Assembly: GCA_039583875.1 (NCBI GenBank)
Contig: CM077152.1
Location: 20,559,538 to 20,623,537 of the forward strand
DNA length: 64,000 nt
Reading direction: 5' to 3'
DNA from: Platanthera guangdongensis
Taxonomy: Eukaryota; Streptophyta; Magnoliopsida; Asparagales; Orchidaceae
Part shown: one piece after another, positions 1 to 10,336 of the stretch
How the letters are laid out: the number at the start of each line of letters is the position of its first letter
Numbering within the stretch: position 1 is the stretch's first letter
Notes under the pieces: generated by a model
What the model was told of the DNA's origin: nothing
The model's database searches: none
Seen by the model: only the letters and a program-made list of their open reading frames with translations
Made by a program: the position numbers and the translations under genes

Positions 1-1409
1 AGTGGCCGCGGGTGCAAGCTTGTGCTGGTAGGCGGGTTGACTCATGTTCGCGGGAAGCTTGCGGACTGGTGTGTCCGCGGTATTGGCTGTTGCGGACTGG
101 GCTTAGAGCTTGGCTGAGGCCTTGTCGAGCTCTGGTGGCACAGCAGGTGTTTGCTGTGGAGGTCGACTGGCGGACTGGTGTTTGGAGTCCGGGAGGAAGC
201 TGCTGCGTTGGACAGAAGTGCGAGGAGCTCGCGGACTAATGGCGGTCTGTGCTAGGGTGTTTGGCGAACGGGAGTTTGCGTCCGCCATGCTCGCATTGGC
301 CCTTGATGGTTTTGGACTTGATCACACTTTGTGTCAAGTTCATGGTGTCCGCCGTATCCTCCAAGTCCGCTGTGACCGGGCGGACTGTTGCTGTCTGCCT
401 TTGGTCGTGGACTTGTGACGGATTGAGGTGTGAGTCTTGCGGACTGCCTCGGGTTGGTGCGGACTGCCATTGAAGGGGGTTGCTGTCCTGCAGTGGTTGG
501 AGCTTTGCGGTCTGATGCCTTGTCCGCATCGCTTGGGCGGACTGGAGAGAGTTCGTCAATGGTTGCCTTGCTCCTGGCGGTTTTCCTTGGTATCCGGCTA
601 AGTCCTTGCGGACTCAGCGGACGGAGGTTTGCTATCGCGCGGGCTGGGGCGGTGTCGCTATCTCTTGGGCGGTGACCACACTCCTCACTTTGCCTATAAA
701 TAGGACCCCCCTGGCACATCTACAGTAACCTAAGTAACTTGAGTGAACAGTAAGTTGGGGTGTGCAAGGAGCTGCAGTCTGTGTTAGTCAGTCCTCGCGG
801 ATTGTTTCAGGCTGACGGTTTGCTGTGTGCAGGTCGCGCAGATAGCTTCAAGGAGCCAGGAGTTTGGCTGTGACTTCGGTCAAGTGCTTGGAAGTGTGTG
901 GTCTCTGCGGACTCAGCAGGAGGTCGCTCTGCGGCTTGTCAGTTCTGTCTCATTTTTGCCAGCTTCAATAACCTGTCTGCCGACTTCAGGCGGGTAGGGG
1001 TGTTCCTCAGTTCAGGTTCAGCAGGAGGCGAATAACGGTGTGTCTGCGCGGCCTCGCGGCTTCGGCGGACTCCGTGGCTATTCGGCGGATTGCAGCATAG
1101 CTTGGGCGATCTTAGCGGACTCGGCGACCTCGGCGACCTCGCGGTCTCGGCGGACTCCGTGCTGTCCGCCCGGCTTGTTTTTGGTGCTTTCTATTTACAG
1201 CTGTTATACTAGCGAAATCATGTCTCGATATGTATGCCTCGGATTGTAAAGAAGTGAATGTATAAAAGACCTGCTTGTGCTTCAATTGTTTGTTGGGTGT
1301 AACCTTTTGATCATTGTGTTCCGCTGGTTCAACGTGAGAACTGGGTAGTTCCGAAGATATTAATTTGGCGTTTGGGCTATCTTGCTGACCACGTTGAGAA
1401 AATTTAACA
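1..1409 (+). mobile_element. LTR of copia A (5' LTR, left end outside window)
   Basis: This stretch ends in ..TTTAACA directly before a copia primer-binding site, so it is read as the 5' LTR of the copia element whose gag follows. A TATA-like box (TATAAATA, 695-702) lies in it. The left end (TG) was not found, so the LTR is at least 1.4 kb or begins inside this stretch. The word GCGGACT and close variants recur many times between about 60 and 1170. The small open frames here are in several phases, show no known protein and are treated as shadows. The identity as an LTR is inferred from the PBS; no second copy is in the window. Confidence 0.7.
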
Positions 1410-1421
1410 TGGTATCAGAGG
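1410..1421 (+). other. Primer-binding site of copia A (tRNA-iMet)
   Basis: The sequence TGGTATCAGAG follows the LTR end directly. This is the usual plant copia primer site, complementary to the 3' end of initiator tRNA-Met. The same site is present in the second copy after position 7506. Confidence 0.9.
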
Positions 1422-1541
1422 GAGGTTACTGAGGTTCAGTTGCGTGAGCGGAAGTCAGCCAGTGTTGTTACTCAGTGATTGAGTGGTGATCCACCTGTGT
1501 TGTTGCTCGGAGCTTCTGAAAGGTTGCCAACAAGTGTTGCA

Positions 1542-2768
1542 ATGGAAGGGAGTTTTGCAAGAGGTCTTGGCATTGAACTCTTAACGCCGACTAACTTTAA
1601 GAAGTGGAAGTCGTGCATGAATAGTTATTTTCTTGGCGAGGAGCTGTGGGAAGTCATCGGTGGTGACGACAGCCAGGAAGTGACTGCTGCTTTCGGTACT
1701 GCTGAGCAGGTTAGGCTCTGCAGAAGAACAAATGCTAAGACGGAGTTCATTCTGAAGAGAGCCGTGTCTCCGGAACTGTTTGATCACATCGTTGGGTGTG
1801 AGTCGGCTGCTGATATTTGGACAACCATTGATGAGTTGTTCAATAGGAAGAATGTGGCTCGGCTTCAGTTACTAGAAAATGAGTTGGCCAGGGCAACTCA
1901 GGGAGACCTTTCCATCTCCAAGTACTTCTTAAAGATGAAGAGCTTGTGCACTGAGCTGTCGGCACTGGATCCTGATGAGCCTATCTCTGAGGTAAAGATG
2001 AAAAGACACATTATCCGCGGCTTGCGGAAGGAGTATGTGGCCTTTGTTACATCTGTTCAAGGGTGTGCTACTCAACCATCGTTGCTAGAGCTGGAGAATC
2101 TGCTTGCCTCGCAGGAGAGCTTAGCAAGGCAGATGGCTGGAGTGAACCTGAATCAGGAAGGCAGCGAGGCTCTCTTCTCAGGCAAGAAGAAAGGATGGGA
2201 AGGGAAGAAGAAGAAGAAGGTGCAGGCCGCTGGTGAGAAGGAGACTTCAAATTCATATCCGCCGGAGAGGAGCAATGCTCCTAAGGACTGGAAGAAGAAC
2301 CTGAAGTGCTACCGGTGTCATCAGCGAGGGCACTTCAAGCGGGACTGCAAGGTCAAACTGCAGCCTGGGCATGCTGCGGGAAAGGAGGAAGCTTGCTTAA
2401 GAAGTGAAGAAGCAGAATGGGGCAGAGCTTTTATGACGGGCACTTGTGTCCGGGCCTTGTCTGCTGAGGACTTCAACAGCGAGTGGATCGTGGACTCCGG
2501 GTGTGGTCATCACCTCACCGGAGACAAATCGAAGTTCACCTCCATGCAGGCGTACTCAGGTAATGAAGCTATTATCACTGCTGATAATATTGTTTATCAC
2601 GTGTCGGGCATGAAGAAGAACCTCTTCTCGATGACCAATGCGGTGGACGTTGGGTATCACGTTCTGTTTGGGCCAACAGACGTGGGGTTCCTTCGCAACG
2701 TATCAGCGGTTAATGCTGATGTTACTCATGTTGGGAGGAGGGTGAACTTTGTTTGTTCTTTCCACTAG
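1542..2768 (+). pseudogene. gag-pr: Copia A Gag and protease (copy 1), truncated by frameshift
   Basis: Gag packages the retrotransposon RNA into virus-like particles, and the aspartic protease matures the polyprotein. The first ATG of the open frame is at 1542; the frame is open further upstream from 1479 without an ATG. A UBN2-like Gag region is followed by a Lys-rich linker and a CCHC zinc knuckle (CYRCHQRGHFKRDC, near 2305-2350). The protease active-site region WIVDSGCGHH is near 2484-2515. The frame breaks at about 2745, where copy 2 has a few extra bases, and stops at 2768. In a complete copia the frame would run on into integrase. Function is clear from the motifs; the product is not complete. 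Confidence 0.85.
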
Positions 2769-3349
2769 TGCTTATGTTGATAGAATGAGGGCCAATGATA
2801 GTGCTGCTATCTGGTATGAGAGGCTGGGGCATGTTGGCATGGACAAGCTGAAGGCGATGGCTAGTAGAAGTCTGGTGAGTGGGTTGCCGAAGTTGTCCTC
2901 CTTTGGTGATGGGCATGTTTGTGCGGGCTGTCAATACGGTAAGGCACATCGCTTTCGTTTGATAAATCACAAACAAGGAGCAAGAAACCATTGGAGTGTA
3001 TTCATGGCGACCTGATGAGACCGACGGTTACTTCCAGCCTTGGTGGAAGCAGATACATGCTTGTCTTGGTTGATGACTACTCAAGGTATACTTGTGTGTA
3101 CTTCTTAAAGGAGAAGTCGGAAGCCTTCCGTTTGTTCGTAGAGTTCAAGGAGTTGGTAGAAGGCCGGCTTGGCTTGGATTAAGAAGTTTAGAACTGATAA
3201 CGGGGGTGAGTTTATCTCCTCCGAGTTCGAGTTCTATCTTCTGCAGGAAGCACGGGATCCAACGGGAGCTTACTTGTTCTCACACTCCACAACAAAATGG
3301 GGTAGCGGAGCGGAAGATCCGTCATCTGACGGAGACCTGCAAATGCTGG
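2749..3349 (+). pseudogene. int: Copia A pre-integrase and integrase fragment (copy 1)
   Basis: Three short overlapping frames show the HHCC pre-integrase region (YERLGHVGMDKL, then CAGCQYGKAH), the first catalytic Asp region (LVDDYSRYT), the second (KKFRTDNGGEF, frame from 3169) and the Glu region (QQNGVAERKIRHL, ending near 3335). They lie in different frames because of small indels, so no functional integrase is made. The coding match stops at 3349, where the LTR of element A starts. Reverse transcriptase and RNase H of this copia are not in the window. The breaks could be old mutations or uncorrected sequencing indels; copy 2 has different breaks. Confidence 0.85.
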
Positions 3350-4192
3350 TGTACAACCCCGTATTCGCGAAGATTGGGCCCCAAAACAAGGTAAGCAAGT
3401 TTTTAAGCTTTTTGGGAGTTTTGCACTCCTAGGGGCCAATTTTTGGTGAACATGTAAAACATACTAGTAGGGGGAGAAAATATTTCTCCCCCCAAGGCGC
3501 TCTTGGCAAGCCGCCCAGGCCGCCAGGCCGCAAGCCGCCCAGGCCGCCAGGCCCCAAGCCGCCTCAGGCCGCCAGGCCGCAAGCCGCCCAGGCCGCCAGG
3601 CCGCAAGCCGCCCAGGCCGCCAGGCCGCAAGCCGCCCAGGCCGCCAGGCCGCAAGCCGCCCAGGCCTCCAGGCCGCAGGCCGCCCCAGCTCGCAGGCCGC
3701 CCCAGCTCGCAGGCCGCCCCAGCTCGCAGGCCGCCCCAGCTCGCAGGCCGCCCAGCTCGCAGGCCGCCCCAGCTCACCCTCGGGGGGAGTTACCCCTTTA
3801 CCCCCGGCGTGGCGGTTTCCTATTGGCCCGAGGCCATTTGGCCGTAGGGTATTTTGGTCATTTCCGGCCCAGGACTTTTGGAAAAACTATAAATAGACCC
3901 CCTTGGGTGCCTTGGAGAGGATCTTCTTCTTCTTCTTGCTTGCTCCTCTCTTAGCTTCTTCTTGGTAGAGTTGAGAGAGCTCCTCCAAGGCACCCTAGCT
4001 CGAGCATTGGCTAGGGAGGGGAAGTGCTCAGGTAGCCTTCGGGTGTGAGGTGAGACCTCCGTGATAGAGCCGAGGGTCTGTTCCTAGTTTCTTGATCCTT
4101 TGGTCCGTGACGTTCTCTCGAGTGTAGTAGGTGTGAGGTCACCCCTTTCTAGGGACCCCGAACTCCACAAAGACCAAGTTTTTGGTTCAACA
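3350..4192 (+). mobile_element. 5' LTR of element A, copy 1 (gypsy-like)
   Basis: The LTR begins TGTACAACCCCGTA and ends TTGGTTCAACA. These ends are shared with elements B, C and D in this window. It cuts the copia A integrase reading frame, so element A inserted into copia A; the expected left target duplication is gctgg (3345-3349), but no right end was found to confirm it. A TATA-like box (TATAAATAG) lies at about 3889-3897. A GC-rich minisatellite fills 3490-3775. Long frames on both strands through the minisatellite are repeat artefacts. Confidence 0.82.
3490..3775. repeat. GC-rich minisatellite in element A LTR
   Basis: About seven units of a 24-bp motif (AAGCCGCCCAGGCCGCCAGG plus four bases) are followed by six or seven units of a 17-bp motif (AGGCCGCCCCAGCTCGC). 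The same block recurs in copy 2 at about 9585-9860 with a different number of units. Confidence 0.9.
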
Positions 4193-4195
4193 CTT

Positions 4196-4213
4196 TGGTG
4201 CGGTGAGCGTGGA
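4196..4213 (+). other. Primer-binding site of element A (tRNA-Phe type)
   Basis: TGGTGCGGTGAGCGTGGA lies three bases after the LTR end. From memory, plant cytosolic tRNA-Phe ends in CCACGCTCACCGCACCA, which would pair with this site over about 18 bases. The same site is found in copy 2 (10285-10302), in element B and, with one change, in element D. Confidence 0.75.
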
Positions 4214-4247
4214 GAGTGATCAGCACAGAAGATCTCGGGAGAGTGTC

Positions 4248-5590
4248 ATGACGGGAGGTCAAGGAGGTAGTGATGATCTCGGCGAGCTCCCCACCCCAAG
4301 ACCCTTTGTGGGGAGACAAGAGTTCATGGCCTCCATCCAGGGCATCATGGAGATGCTGCGAAGCATTGCTCCTCAGGGTGGCAGCACTCTACCCCGACCC
4401 CCCAGGAGCTAGCTCCCCCCGTCGACGAGTCGACTCCCAGGGGTTTATGCGAGATGACCCCAGCGGGGGGAGAAGGAAGTGTCCCAGGAAGAAGGCCCGA
4501 GAAGGAGAGGATAGGCGATGGGGTCGAGCGAGACCTCACCAGCGAGAGTTGTTTTCTAGCCCGGCGAGTGCCAACCTCCCAGGGGAGCAGGCCGCGCGAG
4601 TAGAAGTGGCGAGCCACCCCTTAGGGGGTCACCCTTCAGCGAGCTGATCATCTCAGCTCCCGTTCCCGAGGGGTTCAGAGAGCCAGACATGGCTTACTAA
4701 ACGGGGAAGGATGACCCCGTCCAGCATCTGCAATGGTTCGAGGATGTCGTCTCCATCAGGCCGATGACAGATGCCTTCAAGTGTCGCCTCTTTGCGATCA
4801 CTCTGAAGGAGAAGGCAAGGGGACTGTTCCATCAACTCCCTCCAAGTCGATCTACGGGTTCGAGGACTTGAGCCGGAGCTTCCAGCTTCGCTTCTCCACC
4901 TCCAAGAAGCGGAAGAGGAGCCCCGAGTCCATCTTCCTAATAAGGCAGGGGCCGAGGAGTCGCTGGCCCGTTACGTTGACAGGTTCCAAGAGGAGATCCT
5001 GGAGGTCCAGGAGATGCCAGGGTATGCTCTCCAGATGGTCTTCACCGTTGGGCTAAAGGAGGGCTTCTTCAAGATGAGCTTGACTCGGAAGGTCCCCCTT
5101 TCTTTCGAGGAGCTGATGGAAAGGGCGGCTGAGGAGATAGCCATGGAGGCAGCCAACCCGACATTTGTCAAAAAATTGGCAAGGCTAACAGAGGCGGAGT
5201 CGAAGGAACAAGGAGGCGCAAGGCATCAGGAAGGAAGAAGAAGAGAGGAGCAGAGAGCTCAGGGGTTCCAGGGACAGGAGGGTCCAGAACCAGGTTGGAG
5301 GCAGCAGGGAGGACCCATTCAGGGTCCAGGAAGAGGTCACAACCAAGGTGGGGGGGATTTTCATGAAGGCCGGGGGGAGGTTCAACTTCCAAAGGCAAGC
5401 CCCTAGGCAACTCCTACCCCCGCCACAGCAAGCGATGGAAATTGGTCGAAGGGAGAGGAGGAACCGCACGGGAAGGAGAAGAGTCAGAATAGAGTTACCC
5501 TACTGTGAGTTCCACCAGGAGGAAGGCCACGCAACATCTACTTGCCCCGATTTTCTGGAGTTGAGAAGGACAAGAGCTCCAGCACCGTAA
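4248..5590 (+). pseudogene. gag: Element A Gag (Tat-type), copy 1, frameshifted
   Basis: The ATG at 4248 starts a Gag closely similar to that of element B. The region 4730-5170 corresponds to the Retrotrans_gag core (FKCRLFAITLKEKA, then the SIYGFEDLSRSF stretch in other frames). A zinc-finger-like motif of the Tat kind, CEFHQEEGHATSTC, lies at about 5505-5546, and the frame ends at 5588-5590. The coding region is split over several frames by 1-base indels, and a TAA interrupts the DMAY stretch near 4697. Copy 2 of the same gene keeps a longer open frame. No pol follows. Confidence 0.82.
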
Positions 5591-5827
5591 CCTCATCAGC
5601 CTCAACAAGCGCAAGACCGGTGCGAATTGAAGAAGTCCGACCTGAGGCAGCAGAGGAGAGATGTGAGGACAGGGTTGATGTGGGCACCCGGGGAAGGATC
5701 AGATGATTCACGGGGGAAGAGGGAGGTAAGAGAGAAGTGAATCATCTTTTTTGTAATGAACTTAGCTTGCGTTGTATTAGCTATGATTAATGGTAGAAAC
5801 CACCGAAAAATATTTATGGTCTATGAT
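5591..5827 (+). other. Element A post-gag segment with pol deletion junction
   Basis: The sequence up to about 5700 still matches the start of the protease region of element B (gttgatgtgggcacccgg). It then passes straight into AT-rich non-coding DNA and the 78-bp array. The whole protease, RT, RNase H and integrase region present in element B is missing here, so element A looks like a gag-only non-autonomous derivative. The same junction exists in copy 2 near 11760-11800. Confidence 0.6.
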
Positions 5828-6843
5828 AAGTCCCTTAGCTCCGAGATGGATTCCGCTGCCAGGCTCTCACTAGCTGGCAGGGCAGGTTGATCTCTCGTGG
5901 AGGCTAAGTCCCTTAGCTCCGAGATGGATTCCGCTGCCAGGCTCTCACTAGCTGGCAGGGCAGGTTGATCTCTCGTGGAGGCTAAGTCCCTTAGCTCCGA
6001 GATGGATTCCGCTGCCAGGCTCTCACTAGCTGGCGGGGCAGGTTGATCTCTCGTGGAGGCTAAGTCCCTTAGCTCCGAGATGGATTCCGCTGCCAGGCTC
6101 TCACTAGCTGGCGGGGCAGGTTGATCCCTCGTGTAGGCTAAGTCCCTTAGCTCCGAGATGGATTCCGCTGCCAGGCTCTCACTAGCTGGCAGGGCAGGTT
6201 GATCTCTCGTGGAAGCCAAGCCCTTAGCTACGAGATGGATTCCGCTGCCAGGCTCTCACTAGCTGGCAGAGCAGGTTGATCTCGTGGAGGCTAAATCCCT
6301 TAGCTCCGAGATGGATTCCGCTGCCAGGCTCTCACTAGCTGGCGGGGCAGGTTGATCTCTCATGGAGGCTAAGTCCCTTAGCTCCGAGATGGATTCCGCT
6401 GCCAGGCTCTCACTAGCTGGCAGGGCAGGTTGATCTCTCGTGGAGGCTAAGTCCCTTAGCTCCGAGATGGATTCTGCTGTCAGGCTCTCACTAGCTGGCG
6501 GGGCAGGTTGATCCCTCATGGAGGCTAAGTCCCTTAGCTCCGAGATGGATTCCGCTGTCAGGCTCTCACTAGCTAGCAGGGCAGGTTGATCTCTCGTGGG
6601 GGCTAAGTCCTTAGCTCTGAGATGGATTCCGCTGTCAGGCTCTCACTAGCTGGCAGGGCAGGTTGATCTCTCGTGGAAGCTAAGTCCCTTAACTCCGAGA
6701 TGGATTCCGCTACCAGGCTCTCACTAGCTGGCAGGGCAGGTTGATCTCTCGTGGAAGCCAAGCCCTTAGCTCCGAGATGGATTCCGCTGTCAAGCTCTCA
6801 CTAGCTGGCGGGGCAGGTTGATCTCTCGTGGAGGCTAAATCCC
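5828..6843. repeat. 78-bp tandem array T1, copy 1
   Basis: About 13 units of 78 bp run from AAGTCCCTTAGCTCCGAGAT onward. Each holds the core CAGGCTCTCACTAGCTGG followed by CAGGGCAGGTTGATC. Units differ by a few substitutions and by some 1-2 base deletions. Because the period is a multiple of three, the minus strand stays open over several units (26-residue repeats), but this is judged a by-product. The array lies where Tat-lineage elements often carry 3' tandem repeats. Confidence 0.95.
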
Positions 6844-7481
6844 TTACCATGAGTGAGGGTTTCATGAAAAGAGATCGTGTGTGTTAATCTAGGGTACCGG
6901 GGAGGATGCGGCGAGGGACGCGCAGGAGTGTGGGTTGCGTGGCGCGAGGAAGAGGAGATCGGCGCGATGACACGCGGAGGGAAGGCGGTGTCGAAGCCTA
7001 GCGCTGGACATCCGTGGCGGTAGTAGGAGAGGCGGAAGCGGCGAGGGCAGCACGCGGCATCGTGCAGGGTAACCGATTCGGGCGTGACGGAGAGAGGGAA
7101 ATGAAACTTATTAATAATAGATATATACTTAATAAGGCTGATCTTCCCTCTCACCGTCACAGGTCATTTCAAGAAAAAACCTCATTCCGAAAAACCCCAT
7201 TCCGCCTACTTCCTGTGCAGCGCCGCTTCGTTCTGATGCTCTGCGCGCTTACCCTGCCGCGCGCCCCTGCCTCCATTACGACTCCTCCGCCACAGCGGTG
7301 ACCTCGCGAAAAAGCCCTCGCTGCTCTTCCTAACGCCGCTTCAACGCGTCCTCTGTCATCGCCCTCCTCGCCGCTTCTCACGCCGCGTGCCCCATCCGCC
7401 ATGACGTTGCCGTTCCGCTGTCTGCCTTCCCGCCGCCTCTGCCATTGGATAAGAAATCGTGAACCCCGGTAGAAGTCGTCC
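6844..7481. other. Unassigned spacer between the two 5.6 kb copies
   Basis: No gene or complete element is recognised. The first 177 bases recur before the N gap (12934-13110). From 7021 the sequence is unique in the window. It contains a weak inverted repeat, GACGGAGAGAGGGA near 7087 and TCCCTCTCACCGTC near 7146. Small open frames in the GC-rich part 7200-7450 match nothing I recognise. Confidence 0.5.
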
Positions 7482-7638
7482 CTGACCACGTTGAGAAAAT
7501 TTAACATGGTATCAGAGGGAGGTTACTGAGGTTCAGTTGCGTGAGCGGAAGTCAGCCAGTGTTGTTACTCAGTGATTGAGTGGTGATCCACCTGTGTTGT
7601 TGCTCGGAGCTTCTGAAAGGTTGCCAACAAGTGTTGCA

Positions 7639-9434
7639 ATGGAAGGGAGTTTTGCAAGAGGTCTTGGCATTGAACTCTTAACGCCGACTAACTTTAAGAA
7701 GTGGAAGTCGTGCATGAATAGTTATTTTCTTGGCGAGGAGCTGTGGGAAGTCATCGGTGGTGACGACAGCCAGGAAGTGACTGCTGCTTTCGGTACTGCT
7801 GAGCAGGTTAGGCTCTGCAGAAGAACAAATGCTAAGACGGAGTTCATTCTGAAGAGAGCGTGTCTCCGGAAGTTTGACACATCGTTGGGTGTGAGTCGGC
7901 TGCTGATATTTGGACAACCATTGATGAGTTGTTCAATAGGAAGAATGTGGCTCGGCTTCAGTTCCTAGAAAATGAGTTGGCCAGGGCAACTCAGGGAGAC
8001 CTTTCCATCTCCAAGTACTTCTTAAAGATGAAGAGCTTGTGCACTGAGCTGTCGGCACTGGATCCTGATGAGCCTATCTCTGAGGTAAAGATGAAAAGAC
8101 ACATTATCCGCGGCTTGCGGAAGGAGTATGTGGCCTTTGTTACATCTGTTCAAGGGTGTGCTACTCAACCATCGTTGCTAGAGCTGGAGAATCTGCTTGC
8201 CTCGCAGGAGAGCTTAGCAAGGCAGATGGCTGGAGTGAACCTGAATCAGGAAGGCAGCGAGGCTCTCTTCTCAGGCAAGAAGAAAGGATGGGAAGGGAAG
8301 AAGAAGAAGAAGGTGCAGGCCGCTGGTGAGAAGGAGACTTCAAATTCATATCCGCCGGAGAGGAGCAATGCTCCTAAGGACTGGAAGAAGAACCTGAAGT
8401 GCTACCGGTGTCATCAGCGAGGGCACTTCAAGCGGGACTGCAAGGTCAAACTGCAGCCTGGGCATGCTGCGGGAAAGGAGGAAGCTTGCTTAAGAAGTGA
8501 AGAAGCAGAATGGGGCAGAGCTTTTATGACGGGCACTTGTGTCCGGGCCTTGTCTGCTGAGGATCAACAGCGAGTGGATCGTGGACTCCGGGTGTGGTCA
8601 TCACCTCACCGGAGACAAATCGAAGTTCACCTCCATGCAGGCGTACTCAGGTAATGAAGCTATTATCACTGCTGATAATATTGTTTATCACGTGTCGGGC
8701 ATGAAGAAGAACCTCTTCTCGATGACCAATGCGGTGGACGTTGGGTATCACGTTCTGTTTGGGCCAACAGACGTGGGGTTCCTTCGCAACGTATCAGCGG
8801 TTAATGCTGATGTTACTCATGTTGGGAGGAGGGTGAAGAACTTGTTTGTTCTTTCCACTAGTGCTTATGTTGATAGAATGAGGGCCAATGATAGTGCTGC
8901 TATCTGGTATGAGAGGCTGGGGCATGTTGGCATGGACAAGCTGAAGGCGATGGCTAGTAGAAGTCTGGTGGGAGTGGGTTGCGAAGTGGTCCTCCTTTGG
9001 TGATGGGCATGTTTGTGCGGGCTTGTCAATACGGTAAGGCACATCGCTTTCCGTTTGATAAATCACAAACAAGGGAGCAAGAAACCATGGAGTGTATTCA
9101 TGGCGACTGATGAGACCGACGGTTACTTCCAGCCTGTGGAAGCAGATACATGCTGTCTTGGTTGATGACTACTCAAGGTATACTTGTGTGTACTTCTTAA
9201 AGGAGAAGTCGGAAGCCTTCCGTTTGTTCGTAGAGTTCAGGAGTTGGTAGAAGGCCGGCTTGGCTTGGATTAAGAAGTTAGAACTGATAACGGGGGTGAG
9301 TTTATCTCCTCCGAGTTTTCTATCTTCTGCAGGAAGCACGGGATCCAAGGGAGCTTACTTGTTCTCACACTCCACAACAAAATGGGGTAGCGGAGCGGAA
9401 GATCCGTCATCTGACGGAGACCTGCAAATGCTGG
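7639..9434 (+). pseudogene. gag-int: Copia A Gag, protease and integrase, copy 2
   Basis: This is the same gene region as 1542-3349. The Gag frame from ATG 7639 breaks near 7858-7880, where bases present in copy 1 are missing. It resumes from about 7929 in another frame through the CCHC knuckle to 8654, and the protease continues in a third frame (WIVDSGCGHH near 8575). The pre-integrase HHCC block stays in frame with the protease to 9003. Integrase Asp and Glu motifs are present but frameshifted. Copy 2 keeps the protease to pre-integrase link that copy 1 has lost. It is cut at 9434 by the element A LTR. Confidence 0.85.
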
Positions 9435-10281
9435 TGTACAACCCCGTATTCGCGAAGATTGGGCCCCAAAACAAGGTAAGCAAGTTTTTAAGCTTTTTGG
9501 GAGTTTTGCACTCCTAGGGGCCAATTTTTTGGTGAACATGTAAAACATACTAGTAGGGGGAGAAAATATTTCTCCCCCAAGGCGCTCTTGGCAAGCCGCC
9601 CAGGCCGCCAGGCCGCAAGCCGCCCAGGCCGCCAGGCCCCAAGCCGCCTCAGCCGCCAGGCCGCAAGCCGCCCAGGCCGCCAGGCCGCAAGCCGCCCAGG
9701 CCGCCAGGCCGCAAGCCGCCCAGGCCGCCAGGCCGCAAGCCGCCCAGGCCTCCAGGCCGCAGGCCGCCCCAGCTCGCAGGCCGCCCCAGCTCGCAGGCCG
9801 CCCCAGCTCGCAGGCCGCCCCAGCTCGCAGGCCGCCCCAGCTCGCAGGCCGCCCCAGCTCACCCTCGGGGGGAGTTACCCCTTTACCCCCCGGCGTGGCG
9901 GTTTCCTATTGGCCCGAGGCCATTTGGCGTAGGGTATTTTGGTCATTTCCGGCCCAGGACTTTTGGAAAACTATAAATAGACCCCCTTGGGTGCCTTGGA
10001 GAGGATCTTCTTCTTCTTCTTGCTTGCTCCTCTCTTAGCTTCTTCTTGGTAGAGTTGAGAGAGCTCCTCCAAGGCACCCTAGCTCGAGCATTGGCTAGGG
10101 AGGGGAAGTGCTCAGGTAGCCTTCCGGGTGTGAGGTGAGACCTCCGTGATAGAGCCGAGGGTCTGTTCCTAGTTTCTTGATCCTTTGTTGGTCCGTGACG
10201 TTCTCTCGAGTGTAGTAGGTGTGAGGTCACCCCTTTCTAGGGACCCCGAACTCCACAAAGACCAAGTTTTTGGTTTCAACA
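9435..10281 (+). mobile_element. 5' LTR of element A, copy 2
   Basis: It begins TGTACAACCCCGTA and ends TTGGTTTCAACA, like 3350-4192, and has the same GC-rich minisatellite (about 9585-9860) and TATA box. Length is 847 bp against 843 bp in copy 1. Confidence 0.85.
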
Positions 10282-10284
10282 CTT

Positions 10285-10302
10285 TGGTGCGGTGAGCGTG
10301 GA
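10285..10302 (+). other. Primer-binding site of element A, copy 2
   Basis: TGGTGCGGTGAGCGTGGA, three bases after the LTR, identical to the site at 4196-4213 and of the tRNA-Phe type. Confidence 0.75.
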
Positions 10303-10336
10303 GAGTGATCAGCACAGAAGATCTCGGGAGAGTGTC

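Noticed and set aside
3503..3847. Open frames of Arg/Pro/Gly repeats on both strands in the element A LTR (also 9488-9932)
   Set aside because: They exist only because the 24-bp minisatellite unit is divisible by three; no domain, both strands open.
5828..6843. Regular repeats that resemble a CRISPR array
   Set aside because: The units are contiguous 78-bp tandem repeats with no unique spacers, in a plant retroelement.
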